From NCBI GenBank assembly GCA_035298385.1, contig DATGYC010000401.1, forward strand, positions 1 to 11,537: 11,537 nucleotides of DNA. The letters are read 5' to 3'. Shown piece after piece: positions 1 to 5,614 of this stretch. The translations under genes and the position numbers were made by a program. Under the pieces are notes generated by a model. The model was not told where the DNA came from and did not search any database. It saw nothing but the letters and a program-made list of their open reading frames with translations. The first letter of the stretch is position 1. Every line of letters begins with the position of its first letter. The DNA comes from DATGYC01 sp035298385. Lineage in GTDB: Bacteria > Bacillota > Sulfobacillia > Symbiobacteriales > Symbiobacteriaceae.

Positions 1-1227
1 GACGAAGCCGAGGGCCAGGCCGGTGGCGATCGAGAAGGTGAAGGGCATGAAGACCGCCGTCAGGATCGCCGGGAAGGCCTCGTAGAAGTCATGCAGGTCG
101 ATCTCCAGGACCGCTTGGGCCATCAGGATGCCGACGATGATCAGGGCCGGGGCGGTCGCCACCGCCGGAACGGCCAGGGCGATCGGGGAGAAGAAGAGGC
201 AGAGCAGGAAGAGGGCGGAGACGGTGACGGCGGTCAGACCGGTCCGGCCGCCAGCGGCGATGCCTGCAGCGGACTCGACGTAGGTCGTGGTGTTCGAGGT
301 GCCGATCAGGGCGCCCAGCACCGTGCCGATCGAGTCGGCGAAGAGCGCCCGGTTGCCGCCCTTCAGGGTGCCGTCCTCGTTGAGCAGGCCCGCCTTACCA
401 GCGGTGCCGATGAAGGTGCCGATCGTGTCGAAGAGGTCCGAGAAGAAGAGGGCGAAGATCGCCGGGATCAGGCCGATCTTCAGGGCGCCGACGAAGTCCA
501 GCTGCATGAAGGCCGGGGCGGCAGGCATCGCCACGATCGAGGTCGGGAGCTTGGTGACGCCCAGCGGGATGCCGACCAGGGTGGTGACGACGATGCCGAT
601 CAGGATGTTGCCCGGGACCCGCTTCGCAACCAGGGCGCCGGTCAGGACCAGGCCGAAGAGGGCGAGCAGGACCGGGGCCGACTTCAGCGAGCCAAGGCCG
701 ACCATGGTCGCCTCGCTCGGAACGATGATGCCAGCGTTCTTCAGGCCGATCAGCATGATGAAGAGGCCAATGCCTGCGCCGACGGCGTGCTTGAGCGAGT
801 TCGGGATCGCCTTGATCAGGAGCGCCCGCAGGCCGGTCGCCGTGACGATGACAGCGAGCAGACCGGAGATCAGGACGACGCCCAGGGCAGTCTGCCAGGG
901 AAGGCCCATCTGCTTAGTCAAGGTAAAGGTAAAGAAGGCGTTCATACCCATGCCCGGAGCGAGGGCGAAGGGCCAGTTGGCGAAGAGGCCCATGACGAGC
1001 GTGGAGAGGGCGGCCGCCAGGATGGTGGCGGTGAAGAGGCCCTGGAAGTCCATGCCGGCGTCCTTCAGGGTCAGCGGGTTGACGATGATGATGTAGGCCA
1101 TGGTGACGAAGGTGGTCAGACCGGCCAGGATCTCCGTCTTGACGTTGGTGCCATGGGCCGAGAGCTTGAAGAAGCGATCGAGGAAGCCGGTCGACTGGGT
1201 GGAAGAGTGCTGCGGTGCGGCGGCCAT
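1..1227 (-). CDS. NCS2-family purine permease (AzgA/PbuG-like hypoxanthine/guanine transporter), 3' end outside window
   Basis: A cytoplasmic-membrane transporter, likely a proton symporter bringing hypoxanthine, guanine or adenine into the cell. The window holds 409 residues; AzgA-like proteins usually run about 430-450, so only a short C-terminal tail is missing. Visible NCS2 signatures are APGMGMNAFF near residue 90-99, FFSDLFDT at about 261-268 and TTTYVESAAG around 314-323 with Glu318; all lie among many hydrophobic segments typical of the 14-helix fold. The ATG at 1227 is preceded by AGGAGG (1242-1237) with 9 bases between, which fixes the start. Transcription should begin from the promoter at 1464-1492 and pass through a ykkC-type riboswitch and terminator, so expression appears to be attenuated. 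It sits downstream of hpt and guaA, which use the imported bases. The family is certain; which purine is preferred cannot be read from sequence (PbuG, PbuO and AzgA are alternatives). Confidence 0.93.
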   Translation of the reverse strand, partial: MAAAPQHSSTQSTGFLDRFFKLSAHGTNVKTEILAGLTTFVTMAYIIIVNPLTLKDAGMDFQGLFTATILAAALSTLVMGLFANWPFALAPGMGMNAFFTFTLTKQMGLPWQTALGVVLISGLLAVIVTATGLRALLIKAIPNSLKHAVGAGIGLFIMLIGLKNAGIIVPSEATMVGLGSLKSAPVLLALFGLVLTGALVAKRVPGNILIGIVVTTLVGIPLGVTKLPTSIVAMPAAPAFMQLDFVGALKIGLIPAIFALFFSDLFDTIGTFIGTAGKAGLLNEDGTLKGGNRALFADSIGTVLGALIGTSNTTTYVESAAGIAAGGRTGLTAVTVSALFLLCLFFSPIALAVPAVATAPALIIVGILMAQAVLEIDLHDFYEAFPAILTAVFMPFTFSIATGLALGFV

Positions 1228-1286
1228 GCGATGATTCCTCCTAGAGAGCGTTGTTCCGTCCAGTATGCGTCGTTCCGATCAGTTCC

Positions 1287-1340
1287 AATAAAGAGGGGCG
1301 GGTAGACTCCACTCCTGCTGGGAGTGAAACCTACCCGCCC
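1287..1340 (-). terminator. Riboswitch-controlled intrinsic terminator (expression platform) before the purine permease
   Basis: A nearly unbroken 20-bp stem: GGGCGGGTAG (1340-1331) pairs with CTACCCGCCC (1305-1296), then four mostly G-T wobble pairs, then CACTCC (1326-1321) with GGAGTG (1315-1310) around a 5-base loop. It is followed by a modest T-rich tail, CTCTTTATT. The 5' arm is the conserved 3' end of the riboswitch aptamer, so the two structures exclude each other. Ligand binding is therefore predicted to block termination and switch the permease on. Confidence 0.8.
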
Positions 1341-1439
1341 GGGATTTTAGCCCTTCGGTGTAGCCAGGCCGTGCCTGGCCGGCGCCGCTCGGTCACAGAC
1401 CAGTGGGAATCCCACTGCGGAACCCTAGGCGCCCTTTCC
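1326..1439 (-). promoter_or_regulatory. ykkC-family riboswitch aptamer, subtype 2 (PRPP or ppGpp class; PRPP favoured)
   Basis: The minus strand carries the ykkC core in order: GGAAAG, CTAGGGTTCCG (1428-1418), ACTGGTC, CCGAG, ACACCG (1361-1356), GGGCTAAAATCCC (1353-1341) and GGCGGGTAGGTTTC (1339-1326). Three helices are clear: GGCGCC (1433-1428) with GGCGCC (1386-1381), CAGTGGG/CCCACTG (1417-1411 with 1407-1401), and GCCAGGC/GCCTGGC (1379-1373 with 1369-1363). The 3' GGCGGGTAGGTTTC element, as I remember published sequences, marks subtype 2 (ppGpp and PRPP binders) rather than guanidine-I, which ends near CCCGGGAGA. The purine permease downstream favours PRPP. One oddity is six extra bases inside the ACTGGTCCGAG segment. 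Family assignment is strong; the ligand is inferred. Confidence 0.85.
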
Positions 1440-1463
1440 TCCGTGGTCGCTGACCACACTCCT

Positions 1464-1492
1464 ACTGTAAGGTTTGGCGGCCCCGCTGTCAA
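1464..1492 (-). promoter_or_regulatory. Sigma-A promoter of the riboswitch-permease transcript
   Basis: TTGACA (1492-1487) is a perfect -35 box and TACAGT (1469-1464) a good -10 box, with a 17-base spacer. Transcription should start near 1457 and run directly into a GTGGTC-AGC-GACCAC hairpin and then the aptamer, leaving a leader of about 230 bases before the permease ATG. Confidence 0.8.
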
Positions 1493-1540
1493 CGGAAAAT
1501 CCGAAGGTTTTTCTGTTTCTAGGCAGTAACGTTCGGAATC

Positions 1541-2398
1541 TCAGTTGAGAACCCGCATGCGGCGGCCATTATAGAGGGAGATATAGCCGTTCTGCAGGGT
1601 GAAGAGCCGATCACTGACCGGGTAGGGATTCTCCTGGAACTCATGCTGGATGCGGTCCTGCATCTCGGCCAGGAAGTCGGCGTCCGCATCCCCGAAGAGC
1701 ACCAGGTAGTCCCGATGCGGGATGGCGATCACCGGGTTCCCGTGCACCCGCGCCGCCATCTGCACGAGCTGGCGGGAGAGCAGGATCCGGGTGGCATCGT
1801 ACCCATCGAACGTCTCCCAGGCGAACATCAGCCGAGCGTCGCTCCCCATCTGATAGACCAGGGCGCCCTCCCCATTCGGGCTGTAGCCCTGCAGGTTCTC
1901 CATCGCCGTCGCCAGGAGTTCCCGCTCGGAGACGCCCCACCCCTCTAGGACCCGCCGGTTCAGGTAGGCGTAGCGCTCCTCCTCGTCCAGCACGAAGGCG
2001 ATCGAGAGCTCATCAACAAAGTTGAGCGCAACCAACTCCCGCCCGTCTCGCTTGCAGTGCTCTAACAGGGAGGCCGGCACGATCTGGGGCATCACCCGGG
2101 CCCGGTTCTCCAGCCAAGAGCTGCGGTCCGCACTCGGCTCACCGGTCGGCAGGTTCTGCAGAAGCGATTCGATCAAGGAGATCTCCTGGTCCGGGGCGGC
2201 ACAGTAGGCCCGGTAGGTAGCGTTTAGGTGCAGCAGGGAGCGTTGACCAAGCGGGTCCTCCACGAGGAGGAACTCTTCGCCCATCGGCTCCACCCGCAGG
2301 TCCGGTCGTTCTAGACGGGCCCGTAGTGCGACCGTCTGGCAGAACTGTGATTCATTTAATAGGTTCTTGGCCATCTCTTTGTGTTCATCACCTTTCAT
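1541..2398 (-). CDS. ytpQ: DUF1444 family protein (YtpQ homologue)
   Basis: A 285-residue soluble protein of unknown biochemical function, matching the Bacillus YtpQ/DUF1444 family in length and in several C-terminal signatures: YAYLNRRVLEGWGVS, then FDGYDATRILL (B. subtilis YtpQ has DGYDASRIL at the same place), then AIPHRDYLVLF. No signal peptide or membrane helix is visible. The start is ambiguous. The ATG at 2398 has an in-frame TAG just before it and no usable Shine-Dalgarno, but overlaps the stop of a possible 22-codon ORF (ATGA), which would allow coupled initiation. A second in-frame ATG at 2374 has AAAGGTGAT upstream, though rather far (12 bases). The gene lies between the guaA terminator and the riboswitch promoter of the permease, so it is probably its own transcription unit. 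No convincing terminator follows it. Family call is fairly sure; role unknown. Confidence 0.82.
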   Translation of the reverse strand: MKGDEHKEMAKNLLNESQFCQTVALRARLERPDLRVEPMGEEFLLVEDPLGQRSLLHLNATYRAYCAAPDQEISLIESLLQNLPTGEPSADRSSWLENRARVMPQIVPASLLEHCKRDGRELVALNFVDELSIAFVLDEEERYAYLNRRVLEGWGVSERELLATAMENLQGYSPNGEGALVYQMGSDARLMFAWETFDGYDATRILLSRQLVQMAARVHGNPVIAIPHRDYLVLFGDADADFLAEMQDRIQHEFQENPYPVSDRLFTLQNGYISLYNGRRMRVLN

Positions 2399-2463
2399 CT
2401 ACGGGGCTTCGATGGGCAACCTCCTGCGGGGCTAAACTCGCATCGTCCTCGGAGCTTGCCCAT
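2395..2463 (-). CDS. Possible 22-residue leader peptide ORF coupled to ytpQ
   Basis: An ATG at 2463 opens 22 codons (MGKLRGRCEF, then SPAGGCPSKPRR) ending in a TGA that overlaps the ytpQ ATG by the ATGA arrangement. The peptide is basic, with two Cys and several Pro and Gly residues; I recognise no family. A GAGAGG lies only 3 bases before the ATG, which is closer than ideal. Its start codon sits inside the 5' arm of an 11-bp inverted repeat. It may be a translated leader that gives ytpQ its ribosomes, or chance. Confidence 0.35.
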   Translation of the reverse strand: MGKLRGRCEFSPAGGCPSKPRR

Positions 2464-2466
2464 CGA
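2409..2466 (-). repeat. 11-bp perfect inverted repeat in the ytpQ leader (possible RNA hairpin)
   Basis: TCGATGGGCAA (minus strand, 2466-2456) and TTGCCCATCGA (2419-2409) are exact complements separated by 36 bases. In the ytpQ mRNA they would form a long hairpin that hides the start codon of the small ORF and leaves an AGGAGG (2425-2420) at the edge of the loop, 21 bases before the ytpQ ATG. It could control ytpQ translation. I do not recognise it as a named riboswitch. Confidence 0.5.
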
Positions 2467-2577
2467 CCTCTCTGTAGAAGCCTCTCTACTACTACTAACG
2501 AGTAGAACAGCACAAGAGTTCGATGTTCGAGCGCTGTTTCAAAGAGATTTTTGTGTTGAATCACCTGTGGGTGCCTC

Positions 2578-2606
2578 AACCACCACCCCACCACCGCCAC
2601 GGCACC
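2578..2606 (-). repeat. GGT/GGC-rich tract (possible two-tier G-quadruplex)
   Basis: On the minus strand a run of GG doublets and one GGGG separated by single T or C bases occurs just downstream of the guaA terminator and upstream of the ytpQ leader. It could form weak two-layer quadruplexes in the RNA or DNA. A translated frame exists across it but its Val/Trp/Gly composition looks like a by-product of the repeat rather than a gene. Confidence 0.3.
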
Positions 2607-2610
2607 AACC

Positions 2611-2651
2611 AATCAGGAAAAAAGGAGAAGCCCCCAGCCTAAGCTGAGGGC
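2611..2651 (-). terminator. Intrinsic terminator of guaA
   Basis: GCCCTCAGC (2651-2643) pairs over 9 bases with GCTGGGGGC (2638-2630), loop TTAG, followed by TTCTCC and a run of six T (2623-2618). It begins 10 bases after the guaA stop codon and should end the hpt-guaA transcript. Confidence 0.85.
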
Positions 2652-2661
2652 GCCCGAAAGC

Positions 2662-4203
2662 CTATTCCCACTCGATCGTCCCGGGGGGCTTCGAGGTGAG
2701 ATCATAGGTGACCCGGTTGACGTGGGCCACCTCGTTGATGATCCGGTTCGTGATCCGCTCCAGGACCTCCCACGGGAAGCGGTAGAAGTCCGAGGTCATC
2801 CCATCCTCCGACGTCACCGCCCGCAGGATGATCGGGTACTGGTAGGTCCGCTCATCGCCCATCACGCCGACCGAGCGGATGTTGGGCAGGGCAGCGAAGG
2901 CCTGCCAGATCTCGTTGTAGAGCCCCGCCTTGCGGATCTCCTCCAGGTAGATCGCATCGGCATCCCGCAGGATGTCGAGCTTCTCCCGGGTGATCTCGCC
3001 CAGGACGCGGATCGCCAGACCCGGGCCCGGGAATGGATGCCGCGCCACGATCTCCTCCGGCACCCCGATCATCCGGCCGACCGCCCGGACCTCGTCCTTG
3101 AAGAGCTCGCGGAACGGCTCGATCAGGGCGAACTCCATATCCTCCGGCAGGCCGCCCACGTTGTGGTGCGACTTGATCACGGCGGCCGTCTCGGTGCCCG
3201 ACTCGACCACGTCCGGGTAGAGGGTCCCCTGGACCAAGAAGTCGATCTTGCCCAGCTTACGGGCCTCATCCTGGAAGAGGTAGATGAACTCGTTGCCGAT
3301 GATCTTCCGCTTCTGCTCCGGATCGGTCACGCCGGCCAACTTGCCGAGGAATCGCTCCGAGGCGTCCACGTGGATCAGGTTGATGTGGAAGTGGTCGCGG
3401 AAGGTCTTCACAACCTGCTCTGACTCGCCCTTGCGCATCAGACCATGGTCGACGTACATGCAGACCAACTGGTCCCCGATCGCCTTGTGCACCAGGACGG
3501 CGGCCACAGAGGAGTCGACGCCGCCGGAGAGAGCGCAGAGCACCTTGCCCGAGCCGACCTGGGCCCGGATCTTCTGCACCTGCTCCTCGACGAAGGACTC
3601 CGTGGTCCAGTCGCCCGAGAGACCGCAGACCTCGAAGAGGAAGTTGCGCATCATCTGCTTACCCTGCGTCGAGTGGACGACCTCCGGGTGGAACTGGACG
3701 CCGTAGAGCTTGCGGGCGTCGTCGCCGATCATCGCCGCCGGGGTGTTCTCAGTCGAGCCGATCACCTTGAAGCCAGGCGGGCAGGCCAGGACCGAATCGA
3801 AGTGGCTCATCCAGACCTGGGTCTCCTGATCGATGCCGGCGAAGATCGGGCTGGACGACTCCCGGACGGAGAGCATCGCCTTCCCATACTCGCCCTTGTC
3901 TGGGCGCCGGACGTCGCCGCCGAGTACGTGGGACATCAACTGCATGCCGTAGCAGATGCCAAAGACCGGAATCCCTAGCTCAAAGAGCTCCTTCTGCACG
4001 CGGGGGGCGCCCTCCGCATAGACCGAGGACGGCCCGCCGGAGAAGATGATCCCCTTGACGTTCCGCTCCTGGTACTTGGCCGGCGCAGTGGTGTACGGCC
4101 AGATCTCGCAGTAGACGTTCATCTCACGGACGCGCCGGGCGATCAGCTGCCCATACTGGGCGCCAAAGTCGACCACGACGACGAGCTCGGCCTGCGTAAG
4201 CAT
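2662..4203 (-). CDS. guaA: GMP synthase (glutamine-hydrolysing)
   Basis: Catalyses the ATP-dependent amination of XMP to GMP with ammonia from glutamine, the last step of guanine nucleotide synthesis, in the cytosol. The 513 residues match the usual bacterial length. The N-terminal class I glutamine amidotransferase has GGPSSV at about 56-61, the nucleophile Cys84 in GICYGMQ, and His172/Glu174 in QFHPE. The ATP pyrophosphatase domain starts with the PP-loop SGGVDSS at 226-232; HPFPGPGLAIR and the C-terminal SKPPGTIEWE complete the synthetase and dimerisation regions. No key residue is missing. The ATG at 4203 has AGGAGG (4215-4210) 6 bases upstream. hpt lies 60 bases upstream on the same strand, separated by a GC-rich hairpin, so guaA is probably expressed by read-through from the hpt promoter. 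A strong terminator follows the gene. Confidence 0.98.
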   Translation of the reverse strand: MLTQAELVVVVDFGAQYGQLIARRVREMNVYCEIWPYTTAPAKYQERNVKGIIFSGGPSSVYAEGAPRVQKELFELGIPVFGICYGMQLMSHVLGGDVRRPDKGEYGKAMLSVRESSSPIFAGIDQETQVWMSHFDSVLACPPGFKVIGSTENTPAAMIGDDARKLYGVQFHPEVVHSTQGKQMMRNFLFEVCGLSGDWTTESFVEEQVQKIRAQVGSGKVLCALSGGVDSSVAAVLVHKAIGDQLVCMYVDHGLMRKGESEQVVKTFRDHFHINLIHVDASERFLGKLAGVTDPEQKRKIIGNEFIYLFQDEARKLGKIDFLVQGTLYPDVVESGTETAAVIKSHHNVGGLPEDMEFALIEPFRELFKDEVRAVGRMIGVPEEIVARHPFPGPGLAIRVLGEITREKLDILRDADAIYLEEIRKAGLYNEIWQAFAALPNIRSVGVMGDERTYQYPIILRAVTSEDGMTSDFYRFPWEVLERITNRIINEVAHVNRVTYDLTSKPPGTIEWE

Positions 4204-4230
4204 GCGATGCCTCCTAGGTAGTGTCGGGAT

Positions 4231-4259
4231 TAACGAAAGAGGCGGGGTCTCCCCGCCTC
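4231..4259 (-). terminator. GC-rich hairpin between hpt and guaA (terminator, attenuator or processing site)
   Basis: GAGGCGGGG (4259-4251) pairs perfectly with CCCCGCCTC (4247-4239) around a 3-base loop, followed by TTTCGTTAAT. The tail is T-rich but broken by C and G, so termination may be partial. It lies 4 bases after the hpt stop codon and leaves only about 27 bases before the guaA ribosome binding site region and start, with no promoter visible in between. Confidence 0.6.
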
Positions 4260-4263
4260 CTGC

Positions 4264-4806
4264 CTACTTGCCGCCGTAGACCTCGGGCTTCAGGACACAG
4301 ATCTCCCGCAGATTCCGGTACTTCTCGGCGTAGTCCAGACCGTTGCCGACGACGAAGTAGTCCGGGACCTCAAAGCCACGGTAGTCGACCGGGACCTCGA
4401 CCTTGCGGCGGGTGGGCTTGTCCAGAAGCGAGGCGACCTTGAGCGAAGCGGGGTGCCGCTGCCCAAGATACTGAAGCAGGAACTTGATGGTCAGGCCCGT
4501 ATCGACGATATCCTCGACGATCAGGACGTGTTTCCCTTCCAAGGTGTAGTCCAGGTCGAGCAGGACGCGATGGACGCCCGTCGACTTGGTCGAGGCTCCA
4601 TAGGAGGAGATGCGCATGAAGTCGAGCTCCGCCGGAATGGTGATCGCCCGGAAGAGATCCGAGCAGAAGAGGGCCGCTCCCTTGAGGATGCCGACCACGA
4701 CCAGATCCTTCCCCTCATAATCGGCAGAGATCTGGCGGCCCAGGTCCAGAATGCGCTCCTTCATCTGCGCTTCGCTGATCAGCACACGTTCAACATGGTT
4801 GAGCAC
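4264..4806 (-). CDS. hpt: Hypoxanthine-guanine phosphoribosyltransferase
   Basis: Joins hypoxanthine or guanine to PRPP to make IMP or GMP in the cytosol: the salvage step that follows import by the purine permease in this region. The 180-residue length is typical. The PRPP-binding loop VEDIVDTGLT is at 97-106 with the acidic pair Glu98-Asp99; the LKG loop is at 41-43, SSYG at 67-70 near the flexible loop, and the purine-contact segment PDYFVVGNGLDY lies near the C-terminus. I chose the GTG at 4806, which has GGAGAGG (4820-4814) 7 bases upstream. A longer frame to a GTG at 4857 would begin upstream of the predicted transcription start and is unlikely. A sigma-A-like promoter lies just upstream. 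The gene leads the hpt-guaA unit. Confidence 0.96.
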   Translation of the reverse strand: MLNHVERVLISEAQMKERILDLGRQISADYEGKDLVVVGILKGAALFCSDLFRAITIPAELDFMRISSYGASTKSTGVHRVLLDLDYTLEGKHVLIVEDIVDTGLTIKFLLQYLGQRHPASLKVASLLDKPTRRKVEVPVDYRGFEVPDYFVVGNGLDYAEKYRNLREICVLKPEVYGGK

Positions 4807-4846
4807 GGGACAGCCTCTCCTTTGAGCACCGGTTTGCTTTCCCTCC

Positions 4847-4876
4847 AGTCTACCCACCGACCAAAAGCGACGTCAA
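4847..4876 (-). promoter_or_regulatory. Probable sigma-A promoter of hpt-guaA
   Basis: TTGACG (4876-4871) matches 5 of 6 bases of the -35 consensus and TAGACT (4852-4847) matches 4 of 6 of the -10, with an 18-base spacer. The predicted start lies around 4840, giving a leader of some 35 bases with the hpt ribosome binding site inside it. Confidence 0.6.
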
Positions 4877-4923
4877 GAATCAGTAACACATTTGTAGTTG
4901 CTATCAAGGTCTTTGGGATGTAT

Positions 4924-4954
4924 ACAAAGAAGAACCAAGCGACATGCGCTTGGT
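4924..4954 (-). terminator. Intrinsic terminator of yyaC
   Basis: ACCAAGCG (4954-4947) pairs with CGCTTGGT (4941-4934) around a 5-base loop, followed by TCTTCTTTG. It starts 13 bases after the yyaC stop codon and separates yyaC from the hpt promoter. Confidence 0.75.
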
Positions 4955-4966
4955 CCTTCCTGTTGC

Positions 4967-5548
4967 CTATAACCGCCCGGACTCCCAGTCGTCCCAGAAG
5001 AGCAGGAGCCCGTCCGCGATTACCTCAGCCATCGCGACCGTCTGGTCCAGCCCCGTAAACCAGATCATGAAGGGGAAGTGTGCGGTTCCGCCCATGATAT
5101 GAAGGGAGCCGACCTGTGGGAGGGTCTTACCCATCCCAGCGCCAGGGCGAAGTGGGCCACGGTTCAGGGTGACCCGGCCCGGGCGCCCCACCGCCGCATC
5201 AACCGCGATCATGTAGGGAAACTTGTTGCGACGCATCGCCTTCAGCCACGCCTCATTCAGCTTCTCGCGGATGTTGGTGGCGTGAACCGGGTTCTCTAGG
5301 TCACCCAGGAACTCCCCACGAAAGCCCTTTCGCTTGAGGAACCAGCCGATAAAGGGGCCCAGTGCATCGCCGGTGGATGAGGTAGCGCCGACCATGAAGA
5401 AGAAGGGGAGGTACTTCTCACCCTTTCCCTCTGCCCGGTACTCGTCCCGTAGCGCAGCGGCCAACGCCTGGGCTGCGCCTTGGTCCGAGTAGTGAAAGTC
5501 GGCCAGGAGGTTGGAGGTAAGTGCTGGGGCCGTGGCCTCATTCGCCAA
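4967..5548 (-). CDS. yyaC: YyaC family sporulation protein (DUF1256, putative spore protease)
   Basis: A 193-residue soluble protein of the YyaC/DUF1256 family, found in endospore-forming Firmicutes and related in fold to the germination protease Gpr; its exact substrate is not established. Family signatures are VGATSSTGDALGP at 53-65 with Asp61, LENPVHATNI at 84-93, IAVDAAVG at 114-121 with Asp117, GMGKTLPQVGSLHIMG in the later half, and a C-terminal helix MAEVIADGLLLF. Length is normal. The TTG at 5548 is chosen because GGGGGAG (5560-5554) lies 5 bases upstream and no ATG is in frame nearby. It has its own near-consensus promoter and its own terminator, so it appears monocistronic, divergent from the membrane protein gene to its right. 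Its presence is the best evidence in the window for a spore-forming host. Confidence 0.88.
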   Translation of the reverse strand: MANEATAPALTSNLLADFHYSDQGAAQALAAALRDEYRAEGKGEKYLPFFFMVGATSSTGDALGPFIGWFLKRKGFRGEFLGDLENPVHATNIREKLNEAWLKAMRRNKFPYMIAVDAAVGRPGRVTLNRGPLRPGAGMGKTLPQVGSLHIMGGTAHFPFMIWFTGLDQTVAMAEVIADGLLLFWDDWESGRL

Positions 5549-5587
5549 GCGAACTCCCCCTCTACGCCGTGTTTAATCAACTGTGCC

Positions 5588-5614
5588 ATATCTGGTAATT
5601 ATTACTATATCTGG
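5588..5614. promoter_or_regulatory. Possible operator: palindrome inside direct repeats in the divergent yyaC / exporter region
   Basis: The 8-base repeat ATATCTGG occurs at 5588-5595 and 5607-5614, 19 bases apart, and between them lies the palindrome GTAAT-T-ATTAC (5595-5605). The element covers the -10 box of the yyaC promoter, so a bound protein would block it and might serve the divergent gene too. The AT-richness stands out from the GC-rich surroundings. No specific regulator can be named. Confidence 0.4.

Noticed and set aside
91..1305. Long plus-strand open frames (404 and 269 codons) opposite the permease
   Set aside because: They are antisense shadows. The minus-strand frame has clear NCS2 motifs and a ribosome binding site, while the plus frames give Asp/Gly/Arg-rich low-complexity products without motifs.
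1228..1463. Classical guanine/adenine (xpt-type) purine riboswitch
   Set aside because: Its hallmark core of about 65 bases with the paired L2/L3 loops is not visible; the leader matches the ykkC core instead.
1498..1519. Terminator for ytpQ on the minus strand
   Set aside because: GAAAAACC / GGATTTTC pairs with a mismatch and a weak AT stem, has no separate T tract, and abuts the -35 box of the permease promoter.
2388..2612. 74-codon minus-strand frame between guaA and ytpQ
   Set aside because: It begins in the GG-doublet tract, lacks a ribosome binding site and motifs, and overlaps the ytpQ start in another frame.
4807..4857. Upstream GTG extension of hpt
   Set aside because: It would start within or before the predicted -10 box, and the GTG at 4806 has a good ribosome binding site and gives the family's normal length.
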